This document shows, in pieces, positions 36,797 through 48,960 of a DNA stretch of 64,000 nt. This DNA is from Progne subis subis. Its lineage: Eukaryota > Chordata > Aves > Passeriformes > Hirundinidae. Numbering within the stretch: the first letter of the stretch is position 1; every line of letters begins with the position of its first letter. The notes below the pieces were generated by a model, which had not been told where the DNA came from, did no database searches, and saw only the letters and a list, made by a program, of their open reading frames with translations. Where the stretch lies: the NCBI GenBank assembly GCA_022316685.1, contig JAKJHU010000168.1, forward strand, positions 496,001-560,000, read 5' to 3'. Both the position numbers and the translations under genes were made by a program.

Positions 36797-38499
36797 GCAG
36801 AATAGATTCTGTGATTAGCCCTATTCAACATCACTCCTGGTGTATCTAACTGTAGTCTCTCGTGAGGCAAGGGGACATGCCAACATTCAAACAGCACTGC
36901 TTGAATAACCAGCATCCAAATCTTTCCATCTAAGTTGAAGAGTTACAAAATGAGACAGAGAAGGCGAATGAGCTACAGAAAAGGATACTTAATTTTAGTA
37001 GATTATCCCGTTCAACACACCCACAAAGCCTGGCTCCAGCCAGCTCCAGCACGGCCAGTCTCTAGCCAGGTCCAGTCAGTGCTCCTGGCTTGGGAACAAG
37101 CATCAGGTTTATGTTGTCTCTTATTCGTGCTACAATTGCTTCTGGCTTGGTGCAGGAGTCAAGAGTGCAAGAACACAGCAGGAACCCTGGTGGTGACCAG
37201 AAGGGGATGGGACAAGGACTATGGATGTCTGAAGGCACTGAGAAGCAGGACTGTAAGTTTGACTTGGTTAATTGAAGTTGGCTTGAATAACAAGGAATGT
37301 CCTTTGGTGCAGAACATAAATAAATGACTCCTCACTGGGAGAAAACTGCCAACCCCTTGCTGTGACCTGGAGCGGCTTCAGATCTGGGCTGTGTATCAGC
37401 ATGGAGGGAAGGGCAGGATGTGCTCCTGCAGCAAGTGCTGCCTTCCTCACTCTTCTCCAGCAAGGAACTCACACCCTCTCTGTCTGCATCACCCGGCCTA
37501 CCAAGCCCTCAGATGCCACGTGCTGCAAGGGGTCACCTTTCATACTGCTTCCTCACCTCCACTCTTCAAATCATATTCCCTGTAGGGGGCCAGATGCTGG
37601 AGCAGGAAAGTCTAGACAGTGCTGAATCCAATTTTTCAGAGGAACGTTATATTGCTTTTCTTGTTAAATGCAGGTTCGGGCAATCAAGACTTGTCCTGAA
37701 TTTAGATCAAATTGAGGAGAGTTTCCTTGGTTCCTGACCAGTTAGGGAAGCAGAGCTGGGGAGTCCATGCAGATGCCAAGGGAAAGCCCAGTTTGAAAGC
37801 TGCAGGTGCAGTTGTCCCTCCCTAGTTCACGCCCAGCCCCTTGCAACCACTGCTTGTGTCCCCTCTCCTGTGGCACCTGTCCTGGCCCCCATGGCATCCC
37901 TCAGTGGCTGGCTCTGTGTGCAAGGGCTGCACAGGAGTCACTCCCACTCCTTGCTGAAAACAGGGGGTACGGATGAAGCCCTACCTACCAAGGAACCCAC
38001 CAGGAATTAGCCAGTGCTGGGGCTTCTTCCCTTCTCTCACCACCCTACAGGCAGGCACTGCCCTCTCTGCCTGGCAGTGTCTGTCCCCAGACAAGACCCC
38101 CGGTCTCAGAGGGCTCTGAGGAAGATGATGAAGTGTTTTGTGAAATGCTCGCTGTTTCTCCACGGAGGGCCCATTCAGGGTGGTATGAACAGACAGGATT
38201 TCTCTTCTGGGTGGGAAGGCACTGAAGAGCCCATTCTCACACTGAAGCAGACATTACACAGCTCTCCCCAGCCTGATATTGTTCTTTCTCGTGTTATTCC
38301 CTCCTTCTACTCCTTCTTTGCCGATGCCCTCTGAAATCTCCATTGGGACAAAGACCATGTCAAGGACCCATGAGCTTCTGGAAGTGAATCAGCATCTTTT
38401 GCAACCATTTGCATGGGCTGAGGGGGAGCGAGATGTCACACAGCAGATCCACACACCCACCATGGGCTGGAGCCAGGCTCAGCTCCACTGCTCCTGCAA
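36797..38499. other. Intergenic, nothing recognised
   Basis: No supported gene, RNA or repeat beyond a short partial duplication of the CR1 tail at its left edge. Confidence 0.45.
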
Positions 38500-38700
38500 T
38501 TGAACTCCTTTGCCGCCAACTTTCCAGCCGGAGCGAATGACTGACAGAGACTGATGGTGTCTCTGCCTGTGTGTAATCTTAGAGCCGCCTGGATTTGGGA
38601 AATCTCTTTCATTGCTTTGAAAAAATAAGCAAGCGACTAGACTGAAAGGTCCCGATTAACTGGGAAAACCTGGCCTAAAATGCAAATGCCTTCTCAGGTT
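38500..38700. promoter_or_regulatory. Candidate enhancer-like block with octamer motif
   Basis: This is unique sequence with a perfect POU octamer ATGCAAAT at 38680-38687, a CATTGCTTTGAAA stretch near 38611 compatible with SOX/TCF-type sites, and low repeat content. It lies about 10 kb upstream of NOG2. An enhancer role is inference. Confidence 0.25.
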
Positions 38701-39895
38701 CTGGTCCTGCAAGCCACTCCAGCTGTCCCAGGGGAGGACGGCGAAGCCCAGCTCAGGCAGCAGCACCCAAGGCACAGCCCAAGCCCTGAGCGCTGCCACG
38801 TCAACAGGTCCTGAATGCCGAGCTGGAGTCCCATCCAAGCCATCTTGTCTGAAGAAGCCTTGGGATGAGAAGCACTTGGTGGGCACTGGGATGTGCTGCT
38901 GGTGCCGCAAGCCCCTGCTGCCTGCTCTGGCCATGCTCCGGGATGTTCATTCCCACTGCTCCACAACAGCTGCTCCTCTCCGGGCATCGCGCTCCTCAGG
39001 CTCCACGGGACAGCTAGAACCACTCAGAGATGACGTCATTACATCGAATTGTTATTCACAGGCAGACTTTCTCAAACAGGAATTTAGGGAGGATTTGGCA
39101 CCCACCTCCTGGCTGTGCCACGTCCCTGAGTCACCTGGCTCTGTGTTTATCTCCCTACATCTCCACAGCATCTCACGGACAAGTGTGCTGGTTGAGCCGT
39201 GACAACAAGTAAAGCTGGAGCTGAATCAAGAGAAAACAAATAGAGTGGCAGAACACAGCTGAGAGGAGGCTGCATGGGTGCAATATAAACTCCCCCAGGG
39301 ATTTGACCGAAGCCCAAGGAAAGCTGGAAAGCTGTCGTTCCCACAGATTTTGAAGAAGGTAGCAGGACTTCTAGTCTGCACACAGGAAAATGGGAGTGCT
39401 GCTCTGTGTCTTGAGTTAGAATGATCTTTGTCAAATGTATAACCTTGTCTCCTATAGCTGAAATAAACTGAATTTTTGGACTGAAAGGAAAAATTCCGGA
39501 TGGACCATCTGCAACAGGCAAAATTCCTGTTCCTTGTCTGGGAACAAGGCTGTGGGAGAAAACAAAAGGTACAAGGCTACTCAGAGCTGGTGTGACCGCC
39601 AGCTCTCAGCTGCAGAGGATGCTCTGAGTTGGTACCAGTTTCCCTCCTTAGACTGTGAAAAGGGTGAAAAGGAATCTCTTCCATTAGGAGAATCTCCTGA
39701 ACACCAGCAGCCCTCCTCTGCCCCTCCTCGCTTTGGGATGGACTTTGTTGAGGGATGAGGTGGCTCAGTGCTAATCACTCTCAGGGGCACAGCCAACTTC
39801 CCTGGGATTTAAACATAAAAGGAATTTTCCCTCCGATTGTGAGCGTGGAGTAGACTCTGCTGGCATTGTGGAGCAGAATGAATGGACCAGAGGGA
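38701..39895. other. Intergenic with a perfect CRE
   Basis: No gene is seen. A TGACGTCA palindrome lies at 39031-39038 in otherwise ordinary DNA. Confidence 0.45.
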
Positions 39896-40118
39896 GATGT
39901 CACTGGATCTCAGGAAAAGATTCCCCCAGAGGGTGCTGGCACTGCCCAGGCTCCCCAGGGAATGGGCACAGCACCGAGGCTGCCAGAGCTCCAGAAGAGT
40001 TTGGACAATACTCTCAGGGATGTTCAGGGTGGGATTGGTGGAGTGTCTGTGCAAGGCCAGGGGTTGGACTTGGTGATCCCTGTGGGTCTCTTCACACTCA
40101 GATTCTACAATTCTATGA
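39896..40118 (+). mobile_element. CR1 LINE terminal fragment
   Basis: Plus orientation: CCCAGAGGGTGCTGGCACTG, GGCTCCCCAGGGAATGGG, TTTGGACAATACTCTCAGGG, GGGGTTGGACTTGGTGATCC and the tail GATTCTACAATTCTATG. It has the middle part that the 22060 copy lacks. Confidence 0.92.
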
Positions 40119-41654
40119 AAAGTGACCTCCTCAGGGACAGCATGAGGCCACATGCTGACATAGGATCCTGTTTTCCATCCTGTGTCAGCTCATGCCTCCT
40201 GCTGCTTTCCATTAGCTTCTCCTGGCCAGGGACCCATGTCACTGCAGTGAGAAATGTCCCTCCTGGAGCTATGTGAAACAGGAGGAAGCAAACCCAGGTA
40301 CCCCAGAACTGACCTTTGTCCCATGTACTGGAGAGGCACTGGGATTTGCAGTACCAACCCCCGAACACACTCTCCTAGGATTGCTCTGGCCTCCAAAGAC
40401 TGATTTAGTGGGCACTGGACCCAGGTCCTCAAAGTCACTGAGGCTCCCTGACTCCTGGTAATTTATGCTGTCAGACCCTCCTAGCCCTTCCCTCCTCTGA
40501 TACTTGGATGATGGAGGGGAGCAGTGCTGTAAGGAGGAGATGCCTCTCCTTGGGAGAATCTCTGGGATGTAGCTTCCCAAAGCTGCTGAGTCAGTTGGAG
40601 TGGCTCTGTAAGAAAGATCCAGCAAAGCATGTGTGCATGTGTGTGAGCTTGAAGCAAGGTGCTCTGACACCCCACAATGTCTGGGAGCAAGGGGCACAAG
40701 TAACCCACGATGTCAGCTGGCAAGGCAGTCCCACAGGCTGAACCCCATCATGGTTATGGGAGCACATCTCTGCCTCTTGAGGCCACCCACCAGGGCAATA
40801 TCTGAAGAAGAAAAAATCAAAGAAGCTTAAAAAATCCTTAAAGGTTAAAAAACCCCCCAAAAAACAACAACAACAACAAAAAACCCACAAAAACCAAACA
40901 AACAAAAAAAACCAACCAACCAAACAAACAAAACCACCTTGAACAGGAAAAAAAAGAAAGATGTAAAAAATTCACCCATGCAGATTGGCCTTCAGTGCAA
41001 CTCCCAAGACACAGTCCCTTTGCCAGGGGGAGATGGGGTGTGCTTAGGGTGCCAGACTGGGGAGCAGATGCAGTTGCAGAGGCAGGTGAAGCATGGCAGG
41101 TCACCATGGAACCTCAGCACTAGGTGTCTCAGGTAGCAGTGCACTGGGTGGTGCAAGGGCAGTAGGGTTGAATGCAGGTCTCTGCACCTCTGGATGTTCC
41201 CTGTGCATCCTGTTCTTGCTGTCAGCTGAGCTGGAGCATCCTGAGGTCCCCCCAGCACACATCAGTCACAGCCCTGCCCTCCATCTCACACCAGTTACAG
41301 CCACAGCCTGGTGTCCTTGGGAGCATTATTGCTGGTACTCCTTTGGCCTCAAGCTGGCTGCAATGGGATCACTGCACCTAGGAGGGAGCCTGGAGCAATG
41401 GTTTTTGGAAGGGATCAAGGACAGGTGGGACCAACCTGCCAGAGCCCTGCAGGAGGGAGAGCTTCAGCCAGCACTGAGGACAGGTGAGAAGGGGCAGCAG
41501 AAAGAAAGTGCCGTATCCTTCAGCAGCATTTGCTAGGGGATGACTGTTTGGATGGGAAGTGGGCTGGGGATGGGCTGTAGCTGGATCTTTGGTACAGCTG
41601 CTTTTGGAGGAGAGGCTTTATAGATTCCCATTAGTGTTGGGCAATGGCTGGATG
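40119..41654. other. Intergenic with A-rich tract
   Basis: No gene is seen. A (CAAA)n-like low-complexity tract lies at about 40843-40940, similar in type to those at 13945 and 63056. Confidence 0.5.
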
Positions 41655-41762
41655 TGCTGTGCAGGGGTGTGGCTTGTCAGTGGACCTGGAAGTGCCAGGT
41701 TAACTGTTGAACTCAATGATCTCAGAGGTTTTGTCCAACCTTAATGATTCTGTGATTCTATG
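41655..41762 (+). mobile_element. Short CR1 LINE terminal fragment
   Basis: It contains TTGAACTCAATGATCTCAGAGG, TTGTCCAACCTTAATG and the tail ATTCTGTGATTCTATG. Confidence 0.82.
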
Positions 41763-43102
41763 CCCCGTTTATCTGCCTGGCAAGAGTTCCCAACACCGGC
41801 CACCAGGTCTTCCTGTATTCCAGAGTGCAAAAGGCTTGTCTGAGCAGAAAGGAAGCGGTTGCAAACTTTTCAAAGTCTGGTGTCACCAGGTTTGCTGGTA
41901 ATTTGTCTTTGGCTTACACACATTCTCCCTGGGCCATGTCTCAGGAGTCCCTGCACCAGAGTGCTCCCCAGCATGGCCACCTTTAGTGGCAGGCTGTGTC
42001 CCCAAGTCTTGGTCCAGCTCTTTACTCAGGATATTTTCAAAAAATAGCTGTCCTGAGCAGTTCTCTCTGCCCTGAACTGGTGTTGACAGCAACTGCCTCG
42101 TACAATGTGACGTGGCAGCATTGCTCTGTGTCAACACATGTGGTGACAGATGTATGCCAAGTGGGTAGAAACCTCAGAGCTCCATGTTGTTGTTTTTTAA
42201 TGCTGGCAGATGTCCAGAGATCATTACTGGTCTCTGCACTGAGCAATGTTCCTCCAGGTCCCCTGGGTGAGGAAAGCTCACCCTGTGGAGTTTTAGAAGG
42301 ATCCATCCTGATATCCCAGCTTTTCCTAAGCCCCCAGGATGTGTGATGGATGCTCTGGGCTGTGAGGGGGTTCAGGAAGATCAAACTGCTGCACCAGGGA
42401 CTTTCCTTCTGCAGATTCCCGTGTTGGAAGGGTGAGATCTCCTTCCTACAAATGCTGGACCACAACAACTGATGCATGTGAATATTCACAGTGCGAATGA
42501 CAGCAAACCTGCTGATGGCTGCAGGGAAACAACCTCCTGCTTCCTGCCTGCCTTGCTGTGTGCAGACACCAGCCTGGTCAATGTGGCCCAGTGGCTGATG
42601 AGTGTTGTAGTCACTAGGAATGGCTTGAGAGCAACCAAACCTTTAGCGCAGAGCAGCCTTCTCCACCACCTTGGGCATCACCTCTCCTGGTTGTCCAGTC
42701 TATAGGCCACAGTAAACTGGATGTAACCAACTCCAAGTTCTAAGAGAGGAGGGAGGAAACTACTACCTTGGACTTCTTCTCATGTAATGGTGATAAAGCA
42801 GGTTTTTAAAAAGCATTTATAACATCAGGCACTACTAAAAATGTGCCAGAAATTGGGCTCTTAACTGGAACTGGCAGAGTACTTTTAGAAGTCTCAGGGA
42901 CAACAGGGAAATGGGGCATTGAAGTGAGTGGCGTCAGCTATGGTCGATGCAGGTGCTGCAGCCTGTGCAGAGAGCGGGAATCACAGTGGGAATGCTGAAG
43001 GACCAGCTCAAGGAAGTTGAAGGGAAATAGAAGGTACAGCTCCACAGAAAACAGGGAGATACTGGGCCTGGTGTATGGCAAGAAATAAGTTTGGACACAA
43101 GT
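41763..43102. other. Intergenic, nothing recognised
   Basis: No supported gene or repeat. Confidence 0.45.
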
Positions 43103-43250
43103 GATAGAATCATAGATTCCTTTAAGTTGGAAACGCCCCCTATGATAATCAAGTCCAGCCATTACCCCAGCACTGCCAAGGCCACCACTAAACCATGTCC
43201 CCAGGTGCCATATCCATATATCTTTTGAACAGTTCCAGGGATAGTGACCA
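43103..43250 (-). mobile_element. Short CR1 LINE terminal fragment
   Basis: It begins GATAGAATCATAGATTCC and continues with ATGATAATCAAGTCCAGCC and CCACTAAACCATGTCCCC. Same type as the copy at 11921. Confidence 0.88.
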
Positions 43251-43797
43251 CAGGAAAGGGGTGAGGCAGAGAGGGATGGAGCACAAAATCTCCATGAGGG
43301 ATGATGCCAAGAGGGAGAAAGTCACAAAGAGCTTGGAAAACAGAAAAATGTGTCATGTTAAGGGCAAAAAGGGATGCCAGGAAGCTCAAAATAGCAAAAC
43401 CACCCAACTTGATATAGAGAAAATGTATTTCTGAGGTTTAGGGTTAGGGTTAATTCCCTAACCTCCAAGTAATCTCCTCCTTGGAGCTTCAGGGGTGATT
43501 TTTTTTTTTCCCATCAGCTTTTTAGAACATCTGAACTCGGCGCAGGGTGAGTGCTGACCTCCCAGGCGTGGATGGAGGGTTCCACTGGGACACTGTTAGC
43601 TTGACTTTCAGAGGACACCTTTGCCAGATGCTTCTTCCTGGTCCCCCTGGGGAAGGGCAGCACTGGGCAGCCGGGGGCGGGGAGTTGCTGGGGCTGGTGG
43701 CCCAAGGCTGAGGAGCAGACAGTGGGTGTGAATAGGGCAGGTCCAAACCCGACATAGATTTCAGCAGAAGGTGACTGGGGCCACCTTCTTGCCATTC
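43251..43797. other. Intergenic with a telomere-like inverted motif
   Basis: No gene is seen. Two TTAGGG-type units at 43439-43449 face a CCCTAACC at 43456-43463 across TTAATT, giving an 8-bp stem with a 6-nt loop. Confidence 0.5.
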
Positions 43798-43899
43798 CTC
43801 ATCTCATCATCTCATCTCATCTCATCTCATCTCATCTCATCTCATCTCATCTCATCTCATCTCATCTCATCTCATCTCATCATCTCATCTCATCTCATC
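43798..43899. repeat. Pentanucleotide microsatellite (CTCAT)n
   Basis: About 102 bp of CTCAT units, with two places where CAT follows CAT directly (near 43806 and 43880), each the loss of two bases. Confidence 0.98.
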
Positions 43900-45314
43900 C
43901 CATTCTACTGAAGAGAAACGTGAGCTGGTGAGTAACTTCATTAAAGCCAGGATTATTGGACTGCTTACATAAATTAAACTTCAGTAGCTCTGTGATGACA
44001 GGAGGAACACTCTGTGTGTCCATGTCCCATTCATCCGACCCTTATGGTCACATTTTCTCCCCAGGAGAATTTGACCAGTTAAAGACCCACTGCACAGAGG
44101 TGCCAAGTGACTGCCAGCCCCGGTGGCTGGGTGACCTTTTCTGTCCTTATCACCTTCATCAGGATTTGGTGCCAGCCAGCTGCTCTCAGGCCCTGAGTGT
44201 GTCCTGCTCAGGGCAGGCAGCAGGAGCCAGCCAGCCCCCGAGCTGCTGCTGAGGCAGCCCATGGAGCCCTGCCAGCCACTTGCTGTGGCAGACTTTGAAA
44301 ACTGCTCCTTTAGACTCACTGACGAGAGCAGGGTAATGTATTTCTACTGGAAAATAAACATATCTCTAATGAAAACCTGGTGCACCATCAGGGTTTTGTT
44401 GTGTGGTGTTTTTGTTGGTTGTGTGGGGTTTTTTGTTTGTTTTTTTTGTTTGTTGTTTGTTTGTTTGTTTGTTTGTTTTTTGGTTCTTTAAGTGAAAATT
44501 AGGGCTTTTGTCTTGTCAGACCCAAGTGTTTCCTCATATTTGCCATGCCAGTCCATTCCCATTATTTCTCAAGTATAAAGAGATCCGGGAAAACTTGAGC
44601 ACACAGAAAGCAGCATGAAAAATACAACCAAAAGAGACAAAACACGTTTGGCCTTCTACAGCTGGGAGATGTGTTCTCCTCTTCTATTTTCCTATTCTCT
44701 TTTCTTCTTCTTTTCTCTTCTCCCCTCCCACTCTTCAATTCTCTCCTCTCAGTCTCATCTTCCCAAGTGTTGGATTCCTGTGCTGCTTTTGGCAAGGGAT
44801 TTTTCCAAGGTTTCAGGTGTGGATATGAAGCTTCTGTGCCTACAGCTGAAGGAATAGGAATGACTTTGCAACAAACACAGTTTCACTTGGTATATTTACA
44901 TCTGGCTTTGAGTTCAATGAGTGCCGTCTGACACAAGCTAAAAAAAAACATGAAAAGCTTTATTGGTAAGAGATGTAAGAGATATATTGGGAAGATCAGT
45001 ACCAACTTCTTTGGTATTGATGCTTTGCTGCTACTTGGAGTTCACCTGCTTACAGCCTTCCAGTGAAAACAAAGTTTCAAACATGAACTAAAAATGCCCT
45101 TTTACTTTGTCTCTAAATTTTCCATGTCTTCTTTAGCTGGCAAAAGGATGCCAGATAAGGAAAAGATGCAAAAATAAGCAGCTGGTAACCATTTTAGCCT
45201 TTCAGAGAGTGCCTTTAACATCACATCTTTCTTCTTACATAGAATTATTTTGATAAGGCTTTTCTATATGGCATATGTACCCTTTCCAACTTGAGATCCT
45301 TTAATTAAGGGCTA
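43900..45314. other. Intergenic with (GTTT)n tract
   Basis: No gene is seen. A T/G-rich (GTTT)n low-complexity tract runs from about 44395 to 44487, followed by AT-rich unique DNA. Confidence 0.5.
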
Positions 45315-45710
45315 GAGGGAAGGGAAGGGAAGGGAAGGGAAGGGAAGGGAAGGGAAGGGAAGGAGGAAGGGAAGGGAAGGGAAGGGAAGGGAAGGGAAGG
45401 GAAGGGAAGGGAAGGGAAGGGAAGGGAAGGGAAGGGAAGGGAAGGGAAGGGAAGGGAAGGGAAGGGAAGGGAAGGGAAGGGAAGGGAAGGGAAGGGAAGG
45501 GAAGGGAAGGGAAGGGAAGGGAAGGGAAGGGAAGGGAAGGAGAAGGGAAGGGAAGGGAAGGGAAGGGAAGGGAAGGGAAGGGAAGGGAAGGGAAGGGAAG
45601 GGAAGGGAAGGGAAGGGAAGGGAAGGGAAGGGAAGGGAAGGGAAGGGAAGGGAAGGGAAGGGAAGGGAAGGGAAGGGAAGGGAAGGGAAGGGAAGGGAAG
45701 GGAAGGGAAA
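45315..45710. repeat. Pentanucleotide microsatellite (GGGAA)n
   Basis: About 395 bp (nearly 80 units) of GGGAA, pure purine, with single-unit disturbances near 45361-45368 and 45538-45545 that cut it into three blocks. Frames through it encode only PSLPF repeats on the minus strand. Confidence 0.98.
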
Positions 45711-47639
45711 TCTTTGGCTCTCATGGTGCACTTTGCAAACAGAATGAAACCTTAAATTTCCTGCCTATGGACTAGTCTTCATTTCCCCTTTCCCCTAGGG
45801 TACTTCAGAAGAAGACCAAGTGAAATGCTTCAGAGTGGCTAGCACAAGAGCAGGGCAGTTAGCCCACTGCAATCTTCCAAGCCCCCTGCAGACATTGGTG
45901 CCTTCCCCTTCACTAACCCTGGGATGTGCCAAGCACCATTTTCCAGGAATCTTGCCTCCAGAAAGGGAAATCTTCTCCAGCACACCCTGGAGAGCCTCTC
46001 CTCTCCCACAGGGGACCTGTTGAAGCAAGGTGAGGGTGGCCAGAGCAAAGACATCTTTGCCTGTGGTGGAATGATTAAGAAGCGTGTTTATAAAGTTCAG
46101 GACACAGCTGAAGGAGTTAAGTTACTTGAGTGTTTTGGGATCCTTCAGGATTAAAAATGCTCTATACATGTCAGATTTTATTATTACAATTACAGTCAGA
46201 TGTTAATCACCCCACCAGGATTTACTCAGGCAGCAGTGTCAACAACAGTACATCTTGCTGAGTAATTGCCCCCTTCCTGACTCTTGGGTGTCTCTGCCCT
46301 GAGCTGCTTCTCATTTCTGTGTTTGCTTTAGTTCTGGCACTGCTGAGAGTGCTGCATTTTCCCACCCAGCAGCAAGTGATGGCAGAGCACATCTTGCACA
46401 TTCAGGTTGCCTTTGCTTCAAGCACTGCATGTGCATTGGGGTTAGAAAATAGATAATGAGAATGTTTTATGGATAATATTCAGCCTCAGGGGATAGCAAT
46501 ACTAATCTCTTTTGCAAATTGTTGAGAGCCAATGCTGGAAAAGCTGTGAAACAGTACAGTTTCATGGGTCTAATTGTAGAGTATGTGTGAGCCAAATGAA
46601 TGAAGAAAAGCTCTAAGTTCAGCAAACCAAGCTGGGATCATGAAAGCAGAAATACAGAGTAAGGGAATAAAGGCAAGATACATTTAAGCCCCTGAAGACA
46701 ATAAATTACTGAGATGCACTGGGATCAGCTCCCTCGCTGGCACAGCGGCTCTGTCTCCCCGATGTCCAGCAGATGCTCTGACTCTATGCAGACTCAGAGC
46801 TAGATGTCCAGCCTCTCTGTTTTAGGGAGATTTGGTTTTGTTTCCTGTCTGAACCCAACATTTGGCATTTCTGGGATGATGAAAACAGAAGCCAGGGGAG
46901 ATGCTCTGTTACTCAGTACTTATGTGAAGCCAGCTCTGTACAACCCCCAGCATGTGCCAGAGGGATGCTCTCGGGACCTGTCGCTGCAGCCCCTCACTTT
47001 GCTAGGTCAGAAGAACAATGCGGTGAGAAACTGGCCCCATGATCCACCTCAGTCACTCTGCACCCTGCCTTGGCTCCAGTGGGTAACTGGTTATCTCATG
47101 GCTTTGGGAGAGAGTGACTGGCATGGGCAGGAATGTTCTTACACACTGTCAGCCTGGAGGAACCAGCTGTGTGTCCAATTTCTGGATACGATTCAAGTGT
47201 GAGCTCAGTGCTCAGCAATGTGGAGGTAAAGGAGGTGAGGAGGGTTTGGGGTTTCACGCTGTTGACACACACCAGGCTTGCAGTCTCTGTGTCTCAAAGG
47301 CTGTGGGTCCAGCTCTTCTCCAAAAAAAAAAGAAAAAAAAAAAAGATGTAGCCCCACACAGCTGAGAAGGAGGTGAAGGAAGAGCCAGTGTTTTAACCTG
47401 GCTGGTTATCACACCATGTTGCACTGAGGGATGCAGGGACTCTTTCTCTCAAATGAGAGTGATGCTCCTGGAAGGCTGCAGGCTCCCTTGGATAGGGTGC
47501 CGAGATGCTGACGCTGGAGTGGTCCCACCCTGATGTGCTGTCCCAGAGGGGCTCTAAGGACAAGGTACCCTATTCTATTAAAGTTCTGTGTAATGCTGGA
47601 AGGTGGTTCGATAGCGGCTGGGCTCCGGTGGAGAAGCAG
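45711..47639. other. Intergenic, upstream flank of NOG2
   Basis: No gene is seen. The part at 46140-46700 is AT-rich unique DNA. A short A-rich run lies at 47322-47344. Any proximal control sequence of NOG2 upstream of its CpG island would be here, but no specific site is recognised. Confidence 0.45.
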
Positions 47640-48606
47640 ACATGGGGCAGCAAAGCAGCTGTGGCGGGCAGAGGCAGAGTGAGGGTCCGGCCACGCGGGG
47701 ATCCGTGCGGTGACTGGATCCCGGGCTGCTGCAGTGCCCCGCTGCTCCGGGGCCATCGCCTCCAGCCCCTTGCTGCGCCCGCTGCCGGGGTGACGGCTCC
47801 CGGCGAGCCCGGGGCCGCAGGTGGGACGGGGCTCCGCGGAGGGGGGTGGATGGCTCCGAGGGGTTGGCGGCAGGACCCGGCTGTCACTCAGCGCGTGGAG
47901 AAAGTGACAGGGGGGGCGGGGCGGCCCCGCGCCGGGCGCGTATTTAACTTGGGCGGCAGCGGCGGCGCGGCAGAGCGCGGCGGGCGGGCGGCGGCGGCGG
48001 GCTGGACAGCACGACACCGGGCGACACCGGCGACGCCGAGCCGAGCCGAGCCGAGCCCCGCCGGGCCGGGCTGCACCGCGCCGGGCCGAGCCGGCAGCTC
48101 AGGGCACGGAGCGGAGCCGCGGCTGGATGCGCTGAGCGCGGCGGCGACGACCGGGTCCCCGGAGCACCGGCAAGAGCAGCGGCAGCGGCATGGGTCGCCG
48201 GGGCTGCTGAGCGGCGACCGAGCCCGCCCCCGCCCGTCCCCGCCGAGGAGCCGCCAGGGAATCGAGACGCGCCGCCTCGCCGGTGCCGGGGACACCCCCC
48301 GGGCCCCCAGCCCCATCACGCCGAGGATGCCCCGGGGGCCCGCGGGCCGCCCCCGCCGCTCGCCATGAGGAGGAACCCGGCCGGGCCGCGGGCGCTGCCG
48401 CCGCCGCCCGCCGCCGCCTGAGCCCCGTGCACCGGCCGTGCCCGCGCAGGGGCCGCTCGAGCGCCCCGGCGCCGTGACCCTCCTCCCGCCCCCTCGCCCG
48501 GCGCGCCCGGCTATAAAGGAGGGTTTTATTCTCGGGCTCCGGTCTCACGCCAAACCTTGTCACACCGTCTAGACGAGCTGTCGTGGGGCTCGGCCCAGCT
48601 GTCACC

Positions 48607-48633
48607 ATGGCGATGGAGACGAGTCCGCTGTGA
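48607..48633 (+). other. Upstream ORF 1 in the NOG2 leader
   Basis: ATG in an optimal context (CACCATGG) opens eight codons (MAMETSPL) before TGA at 48631. It would lie in the mRNA if transcription starts at the 48512 TATA box, and should then lower translation of NOG2. Confidence 0.4.
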
Positions 48634-48842
48634 ATTTTGGGGGGGGAGCGAGCGAGCGAGAGCGGCAGCGGCGGCGGCAGAGGAGGAGGAGGAGGAGGAG
48701 GAGGAGGAAGGCTCGGCCGCCGCCGTGCCTTGCCCTCCCCCGCGGGGGAGGTTCGGACCCCCCGGCGCTGCCGACCACGGCTGGAGCCGGCCCGGCGGGG
48801 AGCCCCGGGAGCCAGCGGCCGCGGGCGCGGGGCGAGCCTCAG

Positions 48843-48878
48843 ATGCGGCTGTCACACAACCCCGGCCGGGCTATTTAA
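48843..48878 (+). other. Upstream ORF 2 in the NOG2 leader
   Basis: ATG opens eleven codons ending in TAA inside the TATTTAAA element. It is present only in transcripts starting upstream of it. Confidence 0.3.
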
Positions 48879-48918
48879 AGTAACGGGCCCCGCCGGACAT
48901 TGGTGTCTCTGCCTATTT

Positions 48919-48960
48919 ATGAGCCCCCGAGAGCCGGCGGGCGCCGCCGGGCAGCGCTAG
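48919..48960 (+). other. Upstream ORF 3 in the NOG2 leader
   Basis: ATG opens thirteen codons ending in TAG at 48958, 42 nt before the NOG2 start codon. It would be in the leader from any of the three predicted promoters. Confidence 0.35.

Noticed and set aside
45305..45731. 139-codon frames of PSLPF repeats on the minus strand
   Set aside because: They are artefacts of the GGGAA array.
47505..48368. 287-codon plus-strand frame upstream of NOG2
   Set aside because: It lies in the CpG island, where stop codons are rare. It is rich in Arg, Gly, Pro and Ala in the manner of translated GC-rich leader sequence.
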